Positions 54,441 through 63,937 of a stretch of DNA of 64,000 bases are shown piece by piece. Where the stretch lies: assembly GCA_963575745.1 (NCBI GenBank), contig CAUYUJ010018649.1, forward strand, positions 534,123 through 598,122. Reading direction: 5' to 3'. This DNA comes from Prorocentrum cordatum (lineage: Eukaryota > Sar > Dinophyceae > Prorocentrales > Prorocentraceae). The position numbers and the translations under genes are program-made. The notes beneath the pieces were generated by a model that searched no databases, had not been told where the DNA came from, and saw only the letters and a program-made list of their open reading frames with translations. Position 1 is the stretch's first letter; each line of letters opens with the position of its first letter.

Positions 54441-57400
54441 AGGCCCACCGCTTCCATGCGGCCTGGAGCCTCGGCACGAGACTCGGGTCGTCCTCTGCTT
54501 CTTGCCAGGTCTGCGCCCACGCCAGGATCGGGGGCGCGTTGGCCAGAATGCCTAGGTCTACGTCGTCGGCCAGCAGCGTCAGGCACGTGGACCGCCCCTT
54601 CGCATTACCAGCCATGGCCGTCGCCACGCTCTGCCGCAGCTCGCCCAGCTTGGCGTCGGCCATACCCATGACATTGACGCCGTAGAGCAGAACGGCACCT
54701 TCCTTGGCGTGCCTGATCACCTTGTGTGCCGGTCCCCCGGCTCGCCGGACCCTCGCAATCCGATCCCGTCTGGCGGCGAAGTTGACTGCCCTCTTGCTGA
54801 AAGCCCCCGCTCGCCGGCATCCGCCCGCGGCCGTCGCGACGCCGAGGTGCTTCTCTTCCTTCACCATCCTCGCGCCGCGGGTGCGGACGCGCTTGCCGAG
54901 CTCCGCGTTCAAGGCCGAGGTCGAAGCCAGTGTGACCGTCTTGCCCCCCTCGCCCCGGGAGACCCGCATGTCCACGACCACCTCGAACATGTTGATCAGC
55001 GTCTGCACAAGCTGGGAATGCCAGTACTGCACGAACTCCCTGACGCCGTGCGTCGCCATCGCCAGGTCGTCGAAGAACAGGCAGGCGTCCGCCCAGGGGA
55101 TGGCCTCGACGACCCCGTCCAGCTCCATGTATAGGACAATCTTGAGGAAGAGGGGTGCGAACCTGCTTCCTGCCACAATGCCCCCGGCCCAGCGCCGCCC
55201 ACGCGAGTGGCACCCGTCGAGGACGATGCGCCTCACCATCGCGTAGATCCTGAGGACGACCTTCAGGATGAGGCGGTTGAAGCCCCACCGCGAGCCCGCC
55301 TTCCAGACCAGCTCGTGGGTCACGTACTCGAAGCACTTGACCAAGTCGAAGTACGTCACGGCGTACTCCAGCCCCTCCGCGACGGTCGCCTCGCAGAAGA
55401 GCGCCTGGACCCAGGCCGCCCGCTCGCTTGAGCGGCCCTTGGCAGCCCAGTCATAAGCCCGTCTGTTCGCCTCCTCCCAGCGCCTGGCGAAAGGGAACCG
55501 GATGGTCTCCCACAACCTCGCCAGCTCTGGGATCAAGCCGAGGTTCCTGTAGCCTCCTGCGGGCTTCGCGAGCAGGTAGAACAGGATGGTGGATTGAGGC
55601 TCGGGCCATGGCGACCCTGCCTCCACCGCGTTGAGCACGCTTGCCACGCGCGCTGCCCCTTGGACGCCTCCCTGCTTCCAGAGTCGCGGATGCCAGCCCG
55701 ACTCTCCGAGGCCCGTCTTGGCGCGGAACTTGTCACTGGCGTCCAGCACTTCCTTGGGCGTGATGGATGGCGTCCTGTACTCCTCCCTCTCGAGCGCTGT
55801 GGGGGGCTGGCACCATGGCGCAGTCGGGTCGTACTCATCGCCCCAGATCGCCTCCCAGCCCGCGAGCGAGTGGTCAGCGGCCTCCTGGGGGTGTGCGAGC
55901 GCGTGCTCGCTGATGTTCTCGTTCTGTGGTGGCGCAGTCGGCTGCCACGGCACGTGCGGCTTGGTCCACTTGTGTATGGCCCCCGCGCTTGCTGCTCCGT
56001 GGTCACGTAGCCACCTCCTCCAGCCTGCGGCTGACGCGCGATGCACCAGCCTCCAGCTCCTCCGACTAGCCACGTCCAGGAGGGTCGCGACGCAGTCGAT
56101 GTATTGCAGCTCCTGAGCCGTCATCCTGTCGACGTCGATGCTGCCCACCGTGTTCACGATGGCGGGCCACTGCACTGTGTCCCAGGTGAGCTGCTCCTCG
56201 GCGCCCGGCTGCTCCCCCCCGCGGGGTAGCGCTCCAGCCGCGAGGCGGCTCTGTACCACTTCCGCCTCCTCGCAGGGGAGGTCGGGGAGGGACGTGTCCT
56301 CGTTCTCCGACACCAGCGACGCCGCCTCGTCTTCCCACGCGGTGCCCTTTTCACTCTGCGGGCCAACTGCAAAAGGGCACCGCTGCGGTGCGGCGCCCCC
56401 AGCAGGGTCGTCTCCAGCGGCCCCGGCAGCTGCCTCTTCGGTGGCGGGCTGCAGGCCTCCCAGGGAGCCCCCTGGCGGGGCCGCCGCGAGGACCTCCGGG
56501 GCCGCCCTCATCAGCGGCATGACGATCTCGTGGGCCAGCATGGTGTCGGCCACGTGGATTGCCTGACGCCTCGTCTCGTCGGTCTCGCTGGTCCACCAGC
56601 GCGTCACGAAGTTTGTCAGTTGCCTGAGCCGTCGTGACAGCCACTCGGCTGCCTCTGCCCAGGCCTGCTCCCTGGGCACCTCCTTGTGCCTCGGCGCCTC
56701 CATGTATGTCCACATGTAGACGGCCTGCTCGTAGTGCCCCTGCCGCCGCGTCAACTCCTCTCCCTCGAAGTTGTGGAAGCGGTTGAGGTGCTCCTCGTAG
56801 GCCACGCCCAGCGCCCGCCAGTGGTCATCCATGACGTCCTGGCTGTGCCCTCCGTGCCTCGGCAGAAGGCGAGGCCAATGCGTTGGGAGCGTCGCGCGCC
56901 CCATGGGTAACTCCAGCGGCCACCGCTGCGGCTTCTGGAGCACGCAGACCATCCGGTCGTCCCTGTGCTGCCTCGCGAGCCGAAGCACGACGGGGGAGTG
57001 CGGCGACGCGTTGTAGCCGTTCTGCACCGTCGCCTCCAGCGGCCCGAGGACCAGTCTCTTCGAGACGACGAAGTAGTCTCTGTCGTACTGCTGCCCGAGC
57101 ATCGCACAAGAGCCCTGCTGCCTGTCGTGCACGATGATCCCGTTCATCCTGCAGAGCAGCCCCGAGTCCCTGATGACGCGCGGGTCCATGTTGCAGTCGC
57201 CCCCGAGCACCCACTGGTAGCCAGTGGCGTTGACGACGCTCGCCCACTTGGTGAGGATCAGCTCGTTCCTGCGCGCGAGGCCCTCGCTGGTCCAAAGGTA
57301 AGCCGGCCCGAAGAGCAGGCCTCCCTTGCACACCCCATCTGGCCTTGCCACGGCTAGTCTTCCCCTCGAGGCTGGCGGTGAGATGTCCCAGCTGTTGATA

Positions 57401-57759
57401 CCTCTCCGCGCGAAGTCCATGCCCTGGCGGCGCCGCGTGGCCACCAAGACTCCCCCACTCCAGCCTCCCTCCTGTTTGACGCTCGGCACGATGCCAAGCC
57501 TCCAGCCCAGCTTTTCCATGCGCCCGACGAACAAGTTAATCCTGTGCTCGTCGGCCTGCAGCTCCTGTGCCATGATGGCGGGCGTCTGCACCAAGTAGCC
57601 CACCTGCATCATGACCCGCTCCAGCGTGCCCAGGGAGTTCGCGTTGATGGTGATGAACTCCTGGTAGCCGCGTGCGTCGTCAGGATCACGACGGCTTCGT
57701 CCACTGCAGCTTGGAGATGGTGATGCACGTCCCGGCGAACATGCCAGCAACCAGAGCAA
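54403..57759 (-). CDS. LINE-2 ORF2: endonuclease-reverse transcriptase
   Basis: The frame is open from 57759, but that codon is TTG and the first clear endonuclease text is ITINANSLGTLERVM near 57653, so the true start is uncertain and may be fused to ORF1. Endonuclease: WVLGGDCNMDPRVI near 57200, RDYFVVSKRL near 57080, SPHSPVVLRLA near 56995. RT: LLAKPAGGYRNLGLIPE near 55565, motif A VTYFDLVKCFEYVTHE near 55338, and FFDDLAM near 55070 with both catalytic Asp residues present. A pliable Ala/Gly/Glu-rich linker (about 56520-56200) separates the two enzymes. The frame ends at 54403 and continues shifted as RNase H. Confidence 0.9.
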   Translation of the reverse strand: MLWLLACSPGRASPSPSCSGRSRRDPDDARGYQEFITINANSLGTLERVMMQVGYLVQTPAIMAQELQADEHRINLFVGRMEKLGWRLGIVPSVKQEGGWSGGVLVATRRRQGMDFARRGINSWDISPPASRGRLAVARPDGVCKGGLLFGPAYLWTSEGLARRNELILTKWASVVNATGYQWVLGGDCNMDPRVIRDSGLLCRMNGIIVHDRQQGSCAMLGQQYDRDYFVVSKRLVLGPLEATVQNGYNASPHSPVVLRLARQHRDDRMVCVLQKPQRWPLELPMGRATLPTHWPRLLPRHGGHSQDVMDDHWRALGVAYEEHLNRFHNFEGEELTRRQGHYEQAVYMWTYMEAPRHKEVPREQAWAEAAEWLSRRLRQLTNFVTRWWTSETDETRRQAIHVADTMLAHEIVMPLMRAAPEVLAAAPPGGSLGGLQPATEEAAAGAAGDDPAGGAAPQRCPFAVGPQSEKGTAWEDEAASLVSENEDTSLPDLPCEEAEVVQSRLAAGALPRGGEQPGAEEQLTWDTVQWPAIVNTVGSIDVDRMTAQELQYIDCVATLLDVASRRSWRLVHRASAAGWRRWLRDHGAASAGAIHKWTKPHVPWQPTAPPQNENISEHALAHPQEAADHSLAGWEAIWGDEYDPTAPWCQPPTALEREEYRTPSITPKEVLDASDKFRAKTGLGESGWHPRLWKQGGVQGAARVASVLNAVEAGSPWPEPQSTILFYLLAKPAGGYRNLGLIPELARLWETIRFPFARRWEEANRRAYDWAAKGRSSERAAWVQALFCEATVAEGLEYAVTYFDLVKCFEYVTHELVWKAGSRWGFNRLILKVVLRIYAMVRRIVLDGCHSRGRRWAGGIVAGSRFAPLFLKIVLYMELDGVVEAIPWADACLFFDDLAMATHGVREFVQYWHSQLVQTLINMFEVVVDMRVSRGEGGKTVTLASTSALNAELGKRVRTRGARMVKEEKHLGVATAAGGCRRAGAFSKRAVNFAARRDRIARVRRAGGPAHKVIRHAKEGAVLLYGVNVMGMADAKLGELRQSVATAMAGNAKGRSTCLTLLADDVDLGILANAPPILAWAQTWQEAEDDPSLVPRLQAAWKRWAFEWALRRPRGSR

Positions 57760-58704
57760 CCATAGGAGGGGCGTGCACGTCCATTTGCTCGGGCGTGACG
57801 CCGCCGTCCTGCATGATCTTGCGCACCGCCTGCTCGTCGGAGCCCGCGGGGAACTCGAGCATGTCCTCCTTGACGAGTGTGTCGGCTGCTGCGCGCCGCT
57901 TGGCCCTGGGAGGCGGCGGCCTTGCTTGCCTCCTCCTCCTCCACCTCCTCCTCCTTGGCTCGCAGACGGCCGGCCTCCTCGGCGGCCTTACGGGCCTGTT
58001 CGGCCTGGGCAGCCTTCTCGTCCTCAAGTTTATTCTGCGACCGCGCGTGCTCCAGCGCCTCCTGCAGGTTGACGTCGCTGTGTCCCTGGCTGCCTCCTCC
58101 ACCCCCGGTGTGCTTGAGGCACTTGGCAGCCTGTTCCAGGAAGGCCACCGCTGCGCCCCAGCCAGTGCCCGGGCTCGGTACCGAGAGCTCCTCGATTTTG
58201 TGTTGAGCTTCTGCAGCTTGTCCTCGTGCGCTGTAGAACTGCACGTTCGTCGTCCAGCGCCGTCTGAGCCTTGGCCAGGTCCTCCTCCAGCTTGGTGATG
58301 CGCCGCTTGCACTTGTCCCGCTGCTCCTCGACCCTGTTGCGGTTTCGCACCACCCTGCATTCGGTGAAGCACCTGGGCACTCCCGTGTCGATCTGTGCCT
58401 GCATCGCGTCAACCCTCTCTTGGAGCGGGCCGATCTTGTCCACCACGAGCTCGCCAAGGATGGGGTCATCCGACATCTTTTTGAGCTCCGCCAGCTTGGA
58501 CCGCAACGTGGCAAGCTGCTCGGCGGTCGGGTTCTTGTCCTTGTCGGCCTCGTCGGTGGACTTGCTGGTGTCGTCAGCTGTGCCTGCAGCGGGCTTGGCC
58601 TTCCAACACCTCCAGCAATAGTCGTAGCCGTCCCCATTCTTGGAGGTGCAGTGCCCGCACCTCCAAGATCCATGCTGCTGCTGATGCTTGGACTTGGGGG
58701 CCAT
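57686..58704 (-). pseudogene. LINE-2 ORF1: zinc finger and coiled-coil protein, frameshifted
   Basis: The ATG at 58704 opens MAPKSKHQQQHG, then WRCGHC, ten residues and CWRC, a CX2CX10CX2C pattern of the RanBP2 type. A charged helical region follows (EQLATLRSKLAELKKMSDD; ERVDAMQAQID; KCKRRITKLEEDLAKAQTAL), likely a coiled coil. Two or three frame changes (near 58240-58200 and 57915) are needed to continue through IEELSVPSPGTGWGAAVAF, a Glu/Ala-rich helix and SDEQAVRKIMQDGGVTPEQM to a stop near 57686. By analogy with other LINE ORF1 proteins it would bind element RNA; that is inference. Confidence 0.75.
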
Positions 58705-58777
58705 ACGCTCTTGCACGCAAGGCCACTTTGAAGTTGGCGTGCAAATCGCCCGCGCTGCCTCCTCAGGCAAAGGGCGG

Positions 58778-58796
58778 CTTGGGCGCAAAATGGCTA
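58778..58796 (-). other. Decayed DinoSL at the 5' end of LINE-2
   Basis: The minus strand reads TAGCCATTTTGCGCCCAAG. Against the DinoSL it has an exact 11-nt core (TAGCCATTTTG), one inserted base and one substitution before the final CAAG, and lacks the first three to four bases. It sits at the border with (GGA)n, 74 nt upstream of the ORF1 ATG and in the same orientation. Confidence 0.7.
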
Positions 58797-58886
58797 GGAG
58801 GAGGAGGAGGAGGAGGAGGAGGAGGCAGAGGAGGAGGAGGAGGAGGAGGAGGAGGAGGAGCAGGAGGAGGAGGAGGAGGAGGAGGA
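58797..58886. repeat. (GGA)n microsatellite, right flank of LINE-2
   Basis: About 90 bp of GGA with GCA interruptions, adjoining the decayed DinoSL without spacer. Confidence 0.95.
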
Positions 58887-59000
58887 GAAACCCGGGCACC
58901 GGTGCAGCGGCGGAGGCGGCCGAAACGAAGCGAGGCAGAGAGGGGGGCGGTGCGCCCGCACGGCTGCCCCCCGAGGAGCCGAGTGCATAAACCCCCTACC

Positions 59001-59131
59001 TGGCCATCGCTCGGGCGTCCATTCCCTGTGTTTGTTTCGGTTTCGTGCGTGGTTTTGTCGCCAAAATCATCAAGGATGCTCCTCGATGGTCCTCGCCGAA
59101 GGGAAAATGCACACGTCCGAGCGATGCCAAG
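59001..59131. mobile_element. MITE-like element, family C (copy 2 of 3)
   Basis: A 131-bp element: TGGCCATCGCTCGGGCGTCC at the left, CACGTCCGAGCGATGCCAAG at the right. It is flanked by CTACC (58996-59000 and 59132-59136) and lies in the same orientation as the copy at 60021. Confidence 0.83.
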
Positions 59132-59136
59132 CTACC

Positions 59137-59669
59137 TCTGCCAGCGTCGGCGGCGAGCGAGGGGCGCCGAGAGCTGCGAGGCGTTTCGAGCTTTCCCGTC
59201 GGTGCTCGACGATTTTCCTGCCCCGGGATGCGTTCCAGCGGCGGCGCCCCGCCGAGAGCGATCTCCTGGGGTGCCTATAGATCGTCCCGAGCGGCCGCCG
59301 GGGGCCCGAGGTGTGACCAGAGAACTGAACTCGGCGGCGAGCGAGGGGGGCAGCGAGGAGGAGGCTCTTGCAAAAGGCGGCGGGGCTTCTCGGAAGCCTT
59401 CCAGCCTTCTGAGACATGTGCTGTGTCTTCAGGGATGGCTCAGCACACTTCTCGAAGGCCAGAGAACTTGCGAAGCTTCTGAGAAGGCCAGCCCCCTCTC
59501 ACTTCCTCCTCAGGGCTGGCCGCCGACAGTGATCCTCAGAACGTGCACAATCAAATCCATACCAGGAATGCGCTGCTTAATCAAGGCGTCCCTTTCATCC
59601 CTGTTTCTCTGGCCATCCTGAGCCAGTGTTGACGACCGAGGAGCTCTAAGGAAAAAATACATGTCAGTC
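59137..59669. other. No recognisable gene
   Basis: GC-rich sequence with no repeat or protein relationship seen. Confidence 0.4.
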
Positions 59670-59674
59670 CCAAG

Positions 59675-59832
59675 TTACCAGCCTCGAACGTACCCCTATC
59701 CCTAAGATTGACACGCCAGAAGGCGACGACAATCTTAGGGATTCGCCCTCAAAAAATAAGGGAATCCCTACGATTGGCATCGTGATGAGGAGGTGCCCAG
59801 CATAGGGATAGGGATATGTTCCAGGCTGGTAA
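59675..59832. mobile_element. MITE-like element, family B (copy 3 of 3)
   Basis: A 158-bp element with ends TTACCAGCCTCGAACGTACC and GGATATGTTCCAGGCTGGTAA, flanked by CCAAG (59670-59674 and 59833-59837). Confidence 0.9.
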
Positions 59833-60020
59833 CCAAGGGTCGTTTATCCCTACCTTGCCATCCACACCATGGATTTCTGCAGCAGCGCCAACGTGTTCTC
59901 GTCCACCGAAGCCCTTCAAGACGACGCATGCGGTGTACTGAGGGCCGACACGGGCTCGTGTGGCACCGGCGGAGCTGCACGGAGTAGGACTGCAGTGGGC
60001 TATAAGACAAGTCCTGGGGA

Positions 60021-60151
60021 CTGGCCATCGCTCGGACGTCCATTCCCTGTGTTTTTTTCGATTTCGTGCGTGGTTTTTTCGCCAACTGATCAAGGATGCT
60101 CCTTGATGGTCCTCGCCGAAGGAAAAATGCACACGTCCGAGCGATGCCGCG
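60021..60151. mobile_element. MITE-like element, family C (copy 3 of 3)
   Basis: A 131-bp element: CTGGCCATCGCTCGGACGTC at the left, CACGTCCGAGCGATGCCGC at the right. It is flanked by GGGGA (60016-60020 and 60152-60156). Confidence 0.83.
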
Positions 60152-60156
60152 GGGGA

Positions 60157-61248
60157 TCGTCTGATGTGGAAGAGAACGCCAGCGGGAGCGCGCCGACGTG
60201 GCCGCCAAGACCCTGGAGGTGGCGGCGTTGCTGCAGCGGCTCGAGGAGTCCGCATCGCCTGCTGGCTTGGCATACATCCTCTCGGTCGAGACGGCCAACG
60301 CCCCTCGGCGGAGCAGGAAGTGCGCCGAGCTCGAGGCCGTGGCGGCCGAGGCGCAGGGCAAGGAGCCCGCCCTGCCTGCGCGACCTCGGCGGCGCTGGAG
60401 CGGCTGGGCGCCGAATGCCGCCGTTTAGGAGCTGCAGCTTGCTGTACCCTTCCTGCGTAAAGGGTGACCGCAGCGGAGGCGCGCGCCTTGCGGTGCTGAG
60501 GCCAACCGAACACGGATCCCTTCGGTGCTGGGGTGAAGCAAGGGCGACTGTGATGAGCCTCGTTTTTTTACGTGTCACATTTCGGGGCATTCGGGCATTG
60601 CGGGCGCATTGACTGGTGCCCACGTGGAACTGTTCGGTGCTGTGGTCAACCGATGGCAACTGTAATGAGGCAGTGCCGTTGCACGCAACGCATTCGACAC
60701 TGCTGGTGCATCGATTGTGTTGCTCCCTCAGATGGCCGCTGCTGGATCCGATTCGTCGTTCTCGGTCGGGGCTCTGGATGGGCTCTCGGTCTTGTTTTTG
60801 AATATTCCTCTTGTAGAGGGACAGGCCCGACTTTATGGTAGGCCGTTGGGGATTCGCCCGTCCGTCCCCGCGGGTGTGGTTTTCTGCCGGGGTGCCGCAG
60901 CTGGCGGGGAACCTGCCCTGGGCGCCCCGGTTGCCCGGGCCCCCCTCGCCGCGTCGGTCAGCCGTGGCGCACTCCAGCTTCTCCAGGACGAGGGCGTGCC
61001 TTGCCCATCTCTTGGCCGGGATCCCTCACACGTCTGCGTTGTGTTCCCTCACGTTCTATACAGTCGGGCCGCTGAAAGAAGGAACGCTCAATAAGGAACG
61101 AAGCCCCTTCTTGGCCCTGTAAGCGCCTCCGTGCCCCAGGAGGGCAAGAGGAACAGCACTGGAGGAACCTAAGGAACATCGAGCCCCTTCCGAACCCAAA
61201 CTGTTCCTTATTTCAGCGTCTTGACTGTAGTCGCGGTCCCCGCGTCGG
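60157..61248. other. No gene; solo right end of family A at 60798-60836
   Basis: TGAATATTCCTCTTGTAGAG followed by GGACAGGCCCGACTT matches the right end of the 3322-3479 element over about 39 bp; the left end is absent. A segment near 61178-61220 recurs near 857-895. No recognisable coding region. Confidence 0.5.
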
Positions 61249-62395
61249 ATGAAGGCCTTCATTCACACCCTGGAGGAGGAGGTCGGCCACCAGCTGGGCG
61301 CCATATCAGGGTCTGACTGTTTAGACATAGGCGGCTTCTACGATAACATTGCGCGGGAGATCCTCATTCCCAAAGGTCTGGAGCTCGGCTTCCCAGCTGC
61401 AGTCCCGCGTCTCGAGGTTCTTCAGTGCATGGCCCCGCGGGCTCTTGGACAATGCAGATCGTGGGCTCTCCCAGTCGCGCCCACTCGCTCAGTCGTCCAA
61501 GGGCTCCGCCCGGGCACCAGGTTCGGACGCACCATGGTGCATTCCGTTCTAGACAAGATGTGCAAGAGCCTGCCCCCGCATGGGGCACCGCCTCTGGGTG
61601 GGCGACCTTGCCCAGCGGGCGGTAGGGTCTCGGGCTGGCGCGCGGCAGCAACTCGTCGCTTGCCTTCGAGACACCTGCCAGGGCCTCCGCTCCATGCGGC
61701 TTCAAGTGGCGCCGAAATATGTTGTGGTCTGTTCCCGGATACCGTTCGCGTGTGCCGCGTGCTTCGTACTGCTGGATTCCCGGTTCGCCCACTACGCACG
61801 ACTTGGTACCTGGGCACAGACCTGGGCTCTGGACGTCGCCATACTCGGGCTACGAGACGTCAAGCACCACTTGATGCATTCAAGGGTGCGACGTTTCGCC
61901 CGAGCAGGCCGCCAGTACGACGTCACGTCGAAGCTCGAACGGCTGGGGGCTCAGGCTGCGGGGCTATACGGTCATCAAGCTCATGGCACGTTTGGAAATT
62001 ATTCGGAGCAGTGCAATCGGCGTCTCGGCGCCGTTATCTCGGCGCCGTCCAAGGGCAAGTGTTTAACTGCGGTGCTGGCGATCAAGGCACCGCAAAATCC
62101 TGCCGAAGAGCCCTCCATTCGCCCTGGGGTCAACCGTGTGTGGCAATCCCTGGTGGAGGAGCTTCGGGCCATCTCCCCAGGGCAACGTACACGGCACATT
62201 CGAGGGCCAGTCTCAGCTATCATCACATTGCTCTTGAACAATGGATGGGACCCAGCTACTGCTACATATTGGTTACGACCAGCACCGACGCCTGGAGCGG
62301 AGTCTATCGAATGGCACGTTCCCTCACACTGCATGGACGGGGTGGCCAGGTGTTGACGACCCAGCCCTTCTCATCCAGGACGTGCAGAAGCCGAT
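61249..62395 (+). pseudogene. LINE-3 reverse transcriptase, 5'-truncated and mutated
   Basis: Begins at about the RT core. Motif A is CLDIGGFYDNIAREI (near 61320), the next conserved block is GLRPGTRFGRTMVHSVLDKM (near 61520), and after a frame change near 61575 the catalytic box reads LWVGDLAQRAVG (61592-61627). At the first Asp of the usual xxDD box the codon is GGC (Gly, 61601-61603), one base away from GAC. The thumb-like part follows (AKLERLGAQ-type text near 61935, DVAILGLRDVKHHLM near 61835). The endonuclease is missing. The substitution should abolish polymerisation, so this copy is dead even apart from frameshifts. Confidence 0.78.
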
Positions 62396-63340
62396 GAGTG
62401 ACCCGCTGTGGGCTCAGGCTGCTTGCGACCCACCACTGCGGAGGCGGCACGGAAGGCAGAGCTGACTGCACGTCCCTCCGTCGCCTTCACCGCCAAGTGC
62501 AGTCCCTGGGTCGCGGAGGTCGCCACGCCGAGCTGCTGGCTACGATCGCTGCTGGGGCGTTCTGGACACGCACGCGGAGAGCAGAGTGCCCCCCCACATG
62601 TGTACATTATCCTCCTCCTCCTCCTCCTCCTCCTCCTCCTCCTCCTCCTCCTCCTCCCTTCCTCTTCCTGCACCTCCTCTCCTCCTCCTCCTCCTCCTCC
62701 TCCTCCTCCTCCTCCTGCTCCTCCTCCTCCTCCTCCTCCTCCTCCTCCTCCTCCTCCTCCTCCTCCTCCCTGTTGACAAGTTATGTCCACGTTGCTGAGA
62801 GGAAGACGAAACCCCTGTTCATCGGATGTGGATCTGCAGCAAGAACAACAAGGACGAAGAGGCCTGGGCAAGTGAGGCCGTTGCCAACTGGGAGGCCACC
62901 GAGCGCGTTTGGTTGAGGGGGCTACTACGTTCAGCTCTGGTGGAGGATCTTTCGCATGTCAAGCCTGCTGTGCTTGGGAATGCTTTCTGCGGCCTAGCAA
63001 GGGAAAGACAGTCCGTATCTCGAGGCGAGCTCAGAGCCCTGCGTACTGCTGCCCAGAAGTCTGCAAGTTGTGCTGCGTATACGACTGTCAAGGAATGCGT
63101 GGCTGAAGGATGGGTTTACCGACAGTATGCCTCACCTTCAGGCCCCGACGCGGAGTTGTGGTTGAGTAGGAAAGCGATTCGAACCCCATCGCGACCCAAC
63201 CGCCTTCGTGGTGAGTTTCGTCAACTCGCACCTGGAGGCCCGCGAGGACGCGCCTGGGAGATGTCGATTTCCGATGTGGATGATCTTGGGCAATATCGTG
63301 GCGGACAGTCACGCAGGGGCCGCAGCTGCTGAACAACAGG
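62396..63340 (+). pseudogene. LINE-3 zinc knuckle and RNase H remnants, split by (CTC)n
   Basis: After the RT, HAELLATIAAGAFWTRTRRA leads to PPTC at about 62593. A (CTC)n tract interrupts, and the text resumes as VDKLCPRC, a TGA at 62796-62798, then EEDETPVHRMWICSKN. The two halves form one C-C-H-C knuckle region of the kind that precedes RNase H in LINE-2. RNase H remnants follow: SVSRGELRALRTAAQ (near 63020), VKECVAEGWVYRQYASPSGP (near 63090), where the usual Asp before the Cys is Glu, and, in another frame, NSHLEA and NIVADSHAGAAAA (near 63290). Confidence 0.72.
62607..62770. repeat. (CTC)n inside the LINE-3 coding sequence
   Basis: About 160 bp of CTC with TCCC and TGC interruptions, lying between two halves of a conserved Cys/His region. 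Confidence 0.95.
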
Positions 63341-63900
63341 TTTGCATTGAACACAAAGCACGCGCGGAGAAACGGGAATAGAAGCTATACGTTGTCAGGC
63401 TGCGCCTGCTCCGCGCCACGGTGGATACGCTCCAGGCCGAGAAGCTACTTGCGCCGAAGGGGCAGAGAAGACGTGAGGCCCACCATCCCCCTCCTCCTGC
63501 CCCTTCAGTGGTCCGAAATTGTTCGACCATCCGCTCTCTGGATGATACGGGTCGCCGATGTACTCGGTGCTGTAGTTCCGCGACCCTCGCAAGACGAGCT
63601 TTGTGGAGGGACCCTCCGTGTTGTCATCCCGTCCCTGTTTACGGAGATATGTTCGAGGTCCCGGCTGGAGTAAAGCTGCACTTTGCGGGGGGGGGTACAT
63701 CACACGCACCATATGAAGTTGCACGGTACACCCAAGTTGTGGTTATGCTGCCGATGCGGATGCTCCGCCAACCAGATGCAAAGGGTCTTGGGCAGGAGTG
63801 CCACCAGACCGCAAAATCCAACAGGTCAGAGCATCTGTCCCGCACTGCCGAAGGCCATTGGCCCAAGGCACTGAGCAGGGCAGAGCAAGCTCGCAGCTTC
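63341..63900 (+). pseudogene. LINE-3 C-terminal remnant
   Basis: Near 63536-63640 the plus strand reads SLDDTGRRCTRCCSSATLAR followed by RALW and PPC, resembling the C-terminal Cys motif after RNase H in LINE-2 (FCRRCARC). Frame changes surround it. The 3' end of the element is not defined. Confidence 0.5.
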
Positions 63901-63937
63901 GCTTCGCGAATGGGGTCGAACTCGAGCCCTACTCCGC

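Larger units (their letters stand above)
52749..58796 (-). mobile_element. LINE-2, near-complete non-LTR retrotransposon
   Basis: Read 5' to 3' on the minus strand: decayed DinoSL (58796-58778), about 74 nt leader, ORF1 from 58704, ORF2 endonuclease-RT, RNase H, C-terminal Cys motif, 3' end near 52749 with ATAAATTT. Both borders abut (GGA)n (52663-52748 and 58797-58886), so the element appears to have landed in a microsatellite. It is about 6.0 kb. The several frameshifts show it is not currently functional as read, or that the assembly has indels. The RT core itself is intact. Confidence 0.85.

Noticed and set aside
57753-57759. ATG start for LINE-2 ORF2 at 57759
   Set aside because: The codon is TTG; the first recognisable endonuclease text lies about 35 codons downstream.
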